Shown: positions 52,279 to 59,214 of the stretch, piece by piece | Layout: each line of letters opens with the position of its first letter | How positions within the stretch are numbered: position 1 is the first letter of the stretch | NCBI GenBank assembly: GCA_963778675.1 | Contig: CAVZVI010000011.1 | Location: 1,488,001 to 1,552,000 of the forward strand | DNA from: CAWCDJ01 sp963778675 | GTDB lineage: Bacteria > Acidobacteriota > Terriglobia > Bryobacterales > Bryobacteraceae | Length of the DNA stretch: 64,000 bases | Direction of reading: 5' to 3' | Notes under the pieces: generated by a model | The model's database searches: none | What the model was told of the DNA's origin: nothing | What the model saw: only the letters and a program-made list of their open reading frames with translations | Made by a program: the position numbers and the translations under genes

Positions 52279-54348
52279 ATGCCGACCCCTTTGCTAATAC
52301 TCCATCTTTCGGACGCACACATTGGCAACCCGAAGTATCAGCTCGATTCGTTCGAGGTGTTTGATACGGTCTTCTCGGACCTGAAGAAGTACCGCACCGA
52401 ATTTGGAAGGCCTCCTGACCTGATTGTGTTCAATGGAGACCTTGCATTTGGCCAGCTCCCACACGCCCCGCTTTCAGACCAATTTAAACAAGCAAAAGCC
52501 TGGCTTGATCGGATGTATGAAGCGGTTGAGTCCGACGCCACCGCGTCTCCGATACTTTTTGTGCCGGGGAACCATGATCTTGACCGGGGCGTAATCGGGC
52601 CTGATCAGACGTCCTGGATCGCGAATCTAAAGAATCCCGACGATCTATATCACGAGATGCAGAGCAATTCTGTGTCCTGGAAGCGGTTCTTGGAGCGCCA
52701 AGCCTTATGGGCCGCCTTCGTTGAAAGCTACCCTTCCGGTGCTTTCAAGCTCGACAAGAATCTGAATATCTGCGCGGGGGCGCTGCCGCAGTCCAACCCA
52801 AGCGTCGGAGTAGTCGCATTAAACACAGCTTGGGCCTCTTATGACGAGAATGAGAACGGAAAGCTTTGGCTTGGGAAGTTTCAATTGCAGCGCGCTCGCG
52901 AACTGACGAAAGGCCATGATTTCAGGATTGTGGCAACGCATCATCCCGTAGACTGGCTCCACCATATCGAGAAACCTAAGACTGAAAAGAAGATCCAATC
53001 GGACTTTCACTTGCACCTTCACGGGCATGTCCATGATCAATGGTTTGTAGCGTCAGAAGGACACCTCAGGGTGCAAGCGGGGGCCTGTTACGCTGGATCC
53101 GCTAAAGCAAATGGATATTCTTGGATGGAGATCGACTTCACATCTCGCGAGGCACGCCTCTATCTCCGTTCCTACACCGACGAAGGGCAAAGCGGTTGGA
53201 TTCCGAATGTGCTTCTGGACAAGACAGACAACAACGGCATCGGAATCGTGAAGGCGCTCTTCCTTGGGAAGGGCGGTGCCCTCTCTCCTATTGTTCCGGT
53301 TGCGCCCCCGCCCAAACCCGCAGCGCAGAAGCCCGCCAAGAAGGCCGCGAACTCCAAGAATGTCAACTTCGAACCACCTTCCGTATCGACCCTAAAGGAC
53401 CTCGACGCCTATATTCGGATACTCGAGGAGCACTTTTCGTTCCGATGGGAACCCGGTGACCACGATCACAAGCGCAAGCCGATTGTCTACTGGCCGATCA
53501 AGTTGCGAAAGCCAACTGTAATCCATGCGGTTCAAGCCTATGCCGCTGCGGGTCTTCAGAAGATGGGGGCCAAGGTAGTCCTTTGTCTCGATGATCACGG
53601 TGACATCGAATATACGAAGGCCGCATTTTCGAACCGAGTTCGGAAGTGGTTTGAAAATGCGGCTGGCGATTATGGCGCCCTTGATGTTCGCACATTTAAG
53701 GGCATGGTCACGGCGGAACGGTATCAAGAGGTCTGGGACTTCTTGCAGCGGTGGTATTCCGACGAAAAATATCGAATAAAAGATATCTTGGCCGTGTCCA
53801 AACTCTGGACGGTTGAGTCGGACATTAACACGTTTAGTAATCTACTGATCAAAACACCTAAGCGGCTTCTCACGGCTCCTATGGTGTGGACCTGCCTCTT
53901 CATGCTCTTGGAAGAGAATCCTGATGCGAGTTTGCTGACACTCGGCGGCTTTGACGAACAAGCTCTCTGGCACGCTTGGCGCGACTGTCTGAAGCAGCCA
54001 TGCCCCGTCGGCCACGTCTACATTCCTCAACTTCTGCGCCCCAACGGCTCGAACAATGAAACACCGCTCCACATGGCGCAACCTGAGAATAATCTTTACT
54101 GGGACAGCAAAGACGACATCAAATCCGCACTGCAGGATGCTCGTGCCGAAGACGCTTGGGCCTCTCCAGGCCGGTTGATTCCGTGGCTATCCTCGGGCGG
54201 GGTCGGACTCCCTCGATACCTGAACGGGCTCGATGTGGCGCTGCCGGTTCAGTCCAACTTCATCACGACTCTCGACACTCTCGCCAAGATCAACAGCTCC
54301 TCGCTAGTGTCGGCGCTTACTGCCGAGGCAGCTCGGTACATGTTCTGA
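52279..54348 (+). CDS. Calcineurin-like phosphoesterase fused to a degenerate class I aminoacyl-tRNA-synthetase-like domain
   Basis: 689 residues. Residues 1-330: a metallophosphatase with all five motifs of the binuclear site: D12-x-H14 (LSDAHIG), G53-D54 (FNGDLAF), G97-N-H-D100 (GNHD), H221/H222 (ATHHP) and H248-G-H-V-H252. Residues 336-365 are a Pro/Ala/Lys linker. Residues about 370-640 resemble class I TyrRS/TrpRS cores: the HIGH position reads TVIHAV (413-418), followed by LQKMGAKVVLCLDDHGD, LTLGGFDEQALWHAWRD (554-568; the GGxDQ block) and PLHMAQPENNLYW (596-608, in the KMSKS position; the lysines are missing). The last 50 residues are unassigned. Aminoacylation by the second half is doubtful. 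First gene of a three-gene operon; 12 bases to the next ATG. Confidence 0.8.
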   Translation: MPTPLLILHLSDAHIGNPKYQLDSFEVFDTVFSDLKKYRTEFGRPPDLIVFNGDLAFGQLPHAPLSDQFKQAKAWLDRMYEAVESDATASPILFVPGNHDLDRGVIGPDQTSWIANLKNPDDLYHEMQSNSVSWKRFLERQALWAAFVESYPSGAFKLDKNLNICAGALPQSNPSVGVVALNTAWASYDENENGKLWLGKFQLQRARELTKGHDFRIVATHHPVDWLHHIEKPKTEKKIQSDFHLHLHGHVHDQWFVASEGHLRVQAGACYAGSAKANGYSWMEIDFTSREARLYLRSYTDEGQSGWIPNVLLDKTDNNGIGIVKALFLGKGGALSPIVPVAPPPKPAAQKPAKKAANSKNVNFEPPSVSTLKDLDAYIRILEEHFSFRWEPGDHDHKRKPIVYWPIKLRKPTVIHAVQAYAAAGLQKMGAKVVLCLDDHGDIEYTKAAFSNRVRKWFENAAGDYGALDVRTFKGMVTAERYQEVWDFLQRWYSDEKYRIKDILAVSKLWTVESDINTFSNLLIKTPKRLLTAPMVWTCLFMLLEENPDASLLTLGGFDEQALWHAWRDCLKQPCPVGHVYIPQLLRPNGSNNETPLHMAQPENNLYWDSKDDIKSALQDARAEDAWASPGRLIPWLSSGGVGLPRYLNGLDVALPVQSNFITTLDTLAKINSSSLVSALTAEAARYMF

Positions 54349-54360
54349 CTGTGAGTGGCG

Positions 54361-55590
54361 ATGCGTCTAACCACCTCTCCTTTCTACTCGCGCAACTACG
54401 GCGGTCTCTCTGACAGTCAGATCGCCTTTCTTGAACCCTATGTGGCTAAGGCAACCGGCCCGATACTCGACCCGATGGCGGGACAGGCCCACTTCCTGTG
54501 CCAGCTAACTGCACGCGGTCATGACATCCGGATAGCCGATCTCAACCCAGGTCCTTTGATGCTGGCTACCCTGCGGGACCCTAGAATTGTCAAAGAAGCC
54601 AAGCGTCTGGTCGATTGGCTCTTGCCTATTCTCAAGAGATTTCGTCCAAAGGGCATCGCCGACAGACTTGCATATTGCGACGAGTGGCTTCCTGATGCCA
54701 TCCAGCAGCAACTGCTCCAATACGTACAGACCGTAGGCCTGGACGAGATCGGGCTGCCATTAGAATCGGCGCATTTTTGGAAAGCCAGTGTCCGACATCG
54801 CTTCGCCGCCGCGATACCGCTCCTGGCGGCCCGAGAGATTGTCTGCTACACAGCCAGCGACAATTTAACCTGGTTGAAAAAGGGCGGGCTCCAGCGAACG
54901 TTTAATGTTTATCCGGCGATAATCCGTGCGCTTGATGCATGGTACAAGACCTACGTGCCGACACAAATTGCTGCTGGCCAGGGACGGCTATCGGTGAACT
55001 GCATGCACGCGTCGGATATCGGTACGCTGCAATATTCTCCGCCTGACCTCATTATCACATCTCCTCCGTATGCGAATCGGCTTGATTATACGCGCCTCTG
55101 GGCACCCGAACTCGAGATGCTTTCAGGAATGTTCGGCTTCAACACCAGGACAGTCAAGGATCGACAAGTCGGAACGACGGTCGTTCATGGAAAGATCGTC
55201 CCTACCACGGATCTGGAGTTACTTCCCTCCGAGGTGCAGGATGCGCTGTCTCGCATACGGACAGACGACCTTTATGCCAGTGATACCTATTATTACCCCT
55301 TCTTCCTGAACTACGCCATAGACATGAGGCGAGTATTTACTGCCCTCGGTCATATACTTCCGCGCGGTGGTTCAATCGTCGTATTTGTACGCGACACGGT
55401 CCGCAAAGATGTGCTGTTTCCAGTCGGTCGGCTAGTCGAGAGTTCTCTGGCATCTGTCGGAGTCAGGTCTTTGGTAGAGAAACGCGAGGTAATCGTGCGA
55501 GCCCATGTCGGACTTCGCCGCCGCGAGTCTCACAATAGCGTGCACGGGCTTGCTCAGCGCGAGTGGTGGATGGCCTTTCGGAAAGAATAG
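54361..55590 (+). CDS. SAM-dependent DNA-type methyltransferase (DPMAG...TSPPY)
   Basis: The ATG at 54361 is preferred over an in-frame GTG at 54355; 409 residues. The N-terminus holds motif I ILDPMAGQAHFL at about 36-47 and an acidic next strand IRIADLNPG. Motif IV is LIITSPPYANRLDYTRLW at about 236, the TSPPY form used by N4-cytosine or N6-adenine methyltransferases. GGSIVVFVRDTVRKD near 340 resembles a following beta strand. About 190 residues lie between motifs I and IV and may hold a recognition domain. No restriction enzyme is adjacent. RNA or small-molecule methylation cannot be excluded. 12 bases separate it from the phosphoesterase stop and 11 from the radical SAM start. Confidence 0.8.
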   Translation: MRLTTSPFYSRNYGGLSDSQIAFLEPYVAKATGPILDPMAGQAHFLCQLTARGHDIRIADLNPGPLMLATLRDPRIVKEAKRLVDWLLPILKRFRPKGIADRLAYCDEWLPDAIQQQLLQYVQTVGLDEIGLPLESAHFWKASVRHRFAAAIPLLAAREIVCYTASDNLTWLKKGGLQRTFNVYPAIIRALDAWYKTYVPTQIAAGQGRLSVNCMHASDIGTLQYSPPDLIITSPPYANRLDYTRLWAPELEMLSGMFGFNTRTVKDRQVGTTVVHGKIVPTTDLELLPSEVQDALSRIRTDDLYASDTYYYPFFLNYAIDMRRVFTALGHILPRGGSIVVFVRDTVRKDVLFPVGRLVESSLASVGVRSLVEKREVIVRAHVGLRRRESHNSVHGLAQREWWMAFRKE

Positions 55591-55601
55591 AGAGGGTAGG
55601 T

Positions 55602-57440
55602 ATGCGAATACGGGTGCATTCTCGGATTCGAATCCGTAAAGACGATTTTGGTGGCATTTGCTACGTTCCTCACCGGGATGACTTATTCGCGGTTGACCAG
55701 TCAGTATATCTGCTTCTGATGGCCCTTCGCCCCGAATGGACAAGCGTTCCAAGAGCCCTGGAGCCTGCGTATACGAAGCTCGCGAGTTTTGGCATCTGTG
55801 ACACTCGCCCCGCAACCCCCGAGCTTGCCTATTCTGGTCCATCCTTTCTGGGCAACTTCGAGGAGATACCGACAATTACAGATCCTTTGGTTGTCAATTG
55901 TTTCAGTACGGCATTTTGTCCGCTTCGCTGCCTATACTGTCACGCTGACGACCTGATGTCTTCTGCGCGGGAGTACGAAAGCGATGCGGGCAACGAGATT
56001 GAAAACGTCATTGCTACAGCGAGCATGTTCCCAGCGATGGTGGCGGTGATTACCGGAGGCGACCCCCTTACCAGACCGAAACGAGCGACGAAGTTGATAT
56101 CCAAGTTGGCAGAGCAGAAGCCCGTCGTGCTGGACACGAGTGGAGTAGGGCCACTAGAGGAACTGCTTCCGGTCTTGCGTGAACATCAGGTGCACGTACG
56201 GGTATCGCTTGACGCGGTCGGGAGAGCAAACGATAGAGTGCGCCCAATAGATAGGCGGATTTTCAAGGGAACCTCACCTTCGCGATACTATGCGCAGCAG
56301 ACCATTGAACGATGCCTCACTGCCGGCTTGGCCGTCACTGTGCAAACTGTCGTGAGCACGCACAACGCGCACATGGACGAACTGCTACAGCTGAGGGACT
56401 TGCTTCTTTCGATCGGTGTCGAGCATTGGGTGCTGCACATCACCGTGGAGGGCGGCAGTGCGCGCAGGATCGAACAGCAGGTGCGACGCCAAAGGTCTGG
56501 ACGTGGCATCATTCCTGGCGGTCAGGTGTATTCGGCCCTACGAGCCGTCGTATCGGACACCGTCAAGAATGGCAAGAAGATCGATATCCGCTGCACCGAT
56601 ACAAATACGACGCCCAATTCGGTAGTGTTGATCGACAGCAAGGGAGACCTTTACACAGAAGGATATGCACACCTAGGCAAGGTAAAGTTGTTCGCTGCAA
56701 ACATAGCGAGACCGGACCTTGTTAAGGCGAAATGGATGCATATAGATCGATTTGGCCATGCTAAGAGATATTTGAATTGGAACAAATGGCTCTTCGAAGG
56801 CAAGAGTCTCGAAGATATTTGCCAGCAGGTGCCCTTGCCCGACATCGGGAGCAGTCCCCAAGCGCCTTCATTGGTCGAGACTGAAGCCAAGTATCCCGTT
56901 CCGGCTCCTAAGCTAGCTCGTGAGGCGCTAAAGCGGCTGGGATATGTCGTCCAAAAGGATGTCTTACAGCGTGATGAATACTACGACTTGCCAGATGGAT
57001 CTGTAAGCAAGCTCGATTATGTTGTTCGCGTCCGACTAGAGAACGGGCGTGTGGTGTTTGCTTTCAAGGGCCCGCGCTTCTACACTGCCACGTCCGACTA
57101 TTCACGGCTGGAATTCCAGTTCTCCGTTGACGAGAAGAACCTGCGTTCAGAGCTGGCGCGGCAGGGCCTTGTCCAGACGTGGTTCTTCGAGAAGAGACGG
57201 ACGGACTTTAAACGAGTAGGCGCAGCGACACGGGTTTCACTGGACGCAGTACCGGAGATAGGCACATTTGCCGAAATTGAAGGACCGTTGGCAGATGTTC
57301 GTGCAGTTGCGAAAGCCCTCGAAGGTCACCTAGGACCGCAAGAGACGCGAAATTACCAAGTGCTCTTTCTGGATCACAAAGAAGCGCAGGGGTTCGCAAG
57401 GGATACGGTTCACGGCGCTGCTTTTTGTGAAAAATCCTGA
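55602..57440 (+). CDS. PqqD-like, radical SAM and CYTH domain fusion protein
   Basis: The ATG at 55602 follows GAGAGGGTAGGT; 612 residues. Residues 1-75 resemble a PqqD-like/RRE winged helix (RIRIRKDDFGGICYVPHRDD, LFAVDQSVYLLLMAL, LASFGICDTRP), which in peptide-modifying enzymes binds leader peptides. Radical SAM domain at about 90-410: Fe-S ligands C106, C110, C113 in CPLRCLYC, GG-motif ITGGDPL, and a LDAVGRANDRVRP block. CYTH domain at 426-600, starting with the ETEAK signature (ExExK), with RVRLENGRVVFAFKGP, EFQFSVDEKNL, FFEKRRTDF and FAEIEGP. CYTH proteins bind or hydrolyse triphosphates. This domain combination is unfamiliar to me. Function unknown. Confidence 0.8.
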   Translation: MRIRVHSRIRIRKDDFGGICYVPHRDDLFAVDQSVYLLLMALRPEWTSVPRALEPAYTKLASFGICDTRPATPELAYSGPSFLGNFEEIPTITDPLVVNCFSTAFCPLRCLYCHADDLMSSAREYESDAGNEIENVIATASMFPAMVAVITGGDPLTRPKRATKLISKLAEQKPVVLDTSGVGPLEELLPVLREHQVHVRVSLDAVGRANDRVRPIDRRIFKGTSPSRYYAQQTIERCLTAGLAVTVQTVVSTHNAHMDELLQLRDLLLSIGVEHWVLHITVEGGSARRIEQQVRRQRSGRGIIPGGQVYSALRAVVSDTVKNGKKIDIRCTDTNTTPNSVVLIDSKGDLYTEGYAHLGKVKLFAANIARPDLVKAKWMHIDRFGHAKRYLNWNKWLFEGKSLEDICQQVPLPDIGSSPQAPSLVETEAKYPVPAPKLAREALKRLGYVVQKDVLQRDEYYDLPDGSVSKLDYVVRVRLENGRVVFAFKGPRFYTATSDYSRLEFQFSVDEKNLRSELARQGLVQTWFFEKRRTDFKRVGAATRVSLDAVPEIGTFAEIEGPLADVRAVAKALEGHLGPQETRNYQVLFLDHKEAQGFARDTVHGAAFCEKS

Positions 57441-57508
57441 GTTCGCTTCTGTGCGTCCGCAATCGGTTTCGCGACATTGCGCGGGATGGATTCCCGTTGA
57501 GGCCGTTT

Positions 57509-57552
57509 TGTAAACGGGATACGCCTCCGGGTGGAGGCCTACGTCGTTTACA
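57509..57552. other. Two-tier hairpin downstream of the island operon
   Basis: TGTAAACG (57509-57516) pairs with CGTTTACA (57545-57552), and inside it GCCTCC (57523-57528), loop GGGT, GGAGGC (57533-57538) pair perfectly; a 6-base internal loop separates the two stems. It starts 68 bases after the radical SAM stop. It may be a terminator without a T-run, a structured RNA, or part of the former attachment region. Confidence 0.55.
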
Positions 57553-57689
57553 GCGGGCCGTGAACGTGTTTCGAGAATTGCGAAAATTGGCTGAGCCGAC
57601 ACGAATGGACCGGGACACGCTGTAACCCTGGAATTAGCGCGGTGCATCCTTGCCCCACTCTCACCCCAGAAATACCGGCTAGACCGCGC

Positions 57690-58003
57690 GCTTCAGCCCG
57701 CTGCCGAAGCTGCTGGAATCGAGCGCATCAACTACAACATGTTCCGCCGTGGTCTTGCCGCTGAAGGACACGGGGCAGGCGCTACGGATAAGGCCTAGAG
57801 GCGCAGCTACGGCACTCCCGCCCCGATGTCACCCGCGAGATCTACATGCAGGTGATACCGGATCGCAGAAAGCAGCCGTCGAGAAGTTGGCCGGATTGAT
57901 CAATGCCGCGAATCTGCACGGGACGAACACTGTGCAAATTCGGTGCAGATTGGCCCAAACACCCCCAAACAGGCCCAAAGCGACCCACGTGTCCCACCTG
58001 TAA
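57690..58003 (+). pseudogene. Degraded tyrosine recombinase (integrase) C-terminus
   Basis: Fragments of the C-terminal catalytic domain occur in three frames. PAAEAAGIERINYNMFRR (57697-57750) matches the H-x-F-R-R box (normally followed by T). QLRHSRPDVTREIYMQVIPD (from 57804) resembles the G/R-H-S ... T-x-x-Y block with the nucleophilic Tyr, in a second frame. KAAVEKLAGLINAA (from 57869) continues in a third frame to a stop at 58003. At least two frameshifts and an in-frame stop (TAG near 57797) have destroyed it. It lies just before the tRNA fragment, as expected for an integrase and its att site. Confidence 0.6.
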
Positions 58004-58041
58004 CTGTCTGATTCCATTCAGGACGCGGGTCTCTCGTCTAT

Positions 58042-58086
58042 TTCACACGCAGGGGGTCACAGGTTCGAGTCCTGTCGCGCCGACCA
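58042..58086 (+). other. 3' half of a tRNA-Val(CAC), probable integrase attachment-site remnant
   Basis: 45 bases begin exactly with the anticodon loop TTCACAC (CAC), then GCAGG (3' strand of the anticodon stem), GGGTC, T-arm ACAGG-TTCGAGT-CCTGT, acceptor 3' strand CGCGCCG, discriminator A and CCA. Bases immediately upstream (GTCTA) do not pair with the anticodon stem and no acceptor 5' strand CGGCGCG occurs in the preceding 60 bases, so this is not a whole tRNA. It is an attachment-site scar made when an element entered a tRNA gene at its anticodon loop. Confidence 0.75.
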
Positions 58087-58235
58087 TTCATTTTCAAGGC
58101 GGGCTCTACGCCACCAGAGTACGGCGGATTCTAAAAGCAGTTTCGCCGCGGACCGTTGGAAGGTTCCCGAACCGGAATAGAAGCCTGAGTGTATACTCAG
58201 TGTTGCCAGCAGCAGTCATAGGGCAGGGGGGCGAA

Positions 58236-58922
58236 ATGAGAAATCTGGGAAAGCTGGGCACGCTGTCGGTCCTTGTTTCTCTGGGAAGCGGCTTCGCAAG
58301 TGCCTACGCGTGGCAATTAGCTCAAGCACCGTCGGAAAAGTACATCGCCGCCATGGACAACCCGCACCGGGTCCTCAAGGTCGACGAGGTCATCGCAAAG
58401 CTCGAGCTCAAGCCTGGGGATATCGTGGCCGACATCGGTTCCGGCAGCGGGGCGTTTTCCATTCCGATGGCCAAAGCGATCGCACCGAATGGAATCCTAT
58501 ACGCAGTTGATATTGACCAGGCGATGCTCGATCACGTGGCCGGACGGGCCAAGGAAGCGGGTATCACGAATCTCCGCACCGTCCTGGGGGAATACGACGA
58601 TCCCAAACTACCGGTGAAGAACGTGGACGTGGCGTTCTTCCACCGCGTGCTGCACATGATTGAACACCGGCAGATCTATCTGAACGCAACGGCGAAATAT
58701 CTCAAACCGGACGGCCGCGTCGTGGTGATCGACAAGAACCGCGAGCAGTCACCCAATAGCTGGATGTGGCTGAATCAGTCAGATGTCGATACCTGGATGG
58801 CCGCCATCGGGTTCTATCCCGCACAACAGTTCGCCGTCTTCGAAGACAAGTATTTTGTGTCGTACCAGCGGCCTTACGGAAATAGCGTACTCCTGAAGAA
58901 ACATGCGGCGAAGCGGGAATGA
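58236..58922 (+). CDS. Exported class I SAM-dependent methyltransferase
   Basis: AGGGGGG lies 4-5 bases before the ATG at 58236; 228 residues. A signal peptide-like N-terminus (LGTLSVLVSLGSGFASAYAW) is followed by a Rossmann methyltransferase: motif I VADIGSGSGAFS, acidic VDIDQAMLD, VDVAFFHRVLHMIEH and GRVVVIDKNREQ. A conserved lead PHRVLKVDEVIAKLELKPGD is found in related Acidobacteria and Planctomycetes proteins. Predicted extracytoplasmic location is unusual, since SAM is cytosolic; perhaps the N-terminus is an anchor with the enzyme inside. First gene after the island. Confidence 0.82.
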   Translation: MRNLGKLGTLSVLVSLGSGFASAYAWQLAQAPSEKYIAAMDNPHRVLKVDEVIAKLELKPGDIVADIGSGSGAFSIPMAKAIAPNGILYAVDIDQAMLDHVAGRAKEAGITNLRTVLGEYDDPKLPVKNVDVAFFHRVLHMIEHRQIYLNATAKYLKPDGRVVVIDKNREQSPNSWMWLNQSDVDTWMAAIGFYPAQQFAVFEDKYFVSYQRPYGNSVLLKKHAAKRE

Positions 58923-59214
58923 GTCGTTCGTTTTCCGCTCGCGATCGTGCGGCGGCGCCGCCACTGCGATAGACTTGCTTCCAAATGACCGCCGGTGAAC
59001 TTTCTCCGAAACGCTATTCATGAACGCGAGCGCTCGAGCATCGCGGAAAATTCCGTGAGCAGAAGTTCGGGAAAAAGTCGGTGCGTGTCGCGCCCTTGAG
59101 GCGCTTGGAGAGGCGGGAGTTTGCAGTTACAGGCGGGCACACGGCGCCGGCAGCACCATGGGCCCGGGTTCGAAGAGATATCAGAGATCAGGCACATCCT
59201 ATAGGAGAGATTCA

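Larger units (their letters stand above)
52279..58086 (+). mobile_element. Putative integrated genomic island (left border uncertain)
   Basis: The three genes at 52279-57440 read as lower in GC and less Gly/Ala-rich than flanks. Downstream lie a decayed tyrosine recombinase (57690-58003) and a tRNA-Val(CAC) 3' half (58042-58086) that starts in the anticodon loop. These suggest integration by an integrase that recombines within tRNA anticodon loops. The matching intact tRNA-Val or other attachment copy is not found on the left in this window; the left end is set at the first gene. tRNA-Gly at 51963 lies directly before the island but its 3' end does not match the fragment. Confidence 0.65.

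Noticed and set aside
58010..58086. A complete tRNA at the right island border
   Set aside because: No acceptor 5' strand CGGCGCG, D-arm or anticodon 5' strand precedes the 3' half within the expected distance.
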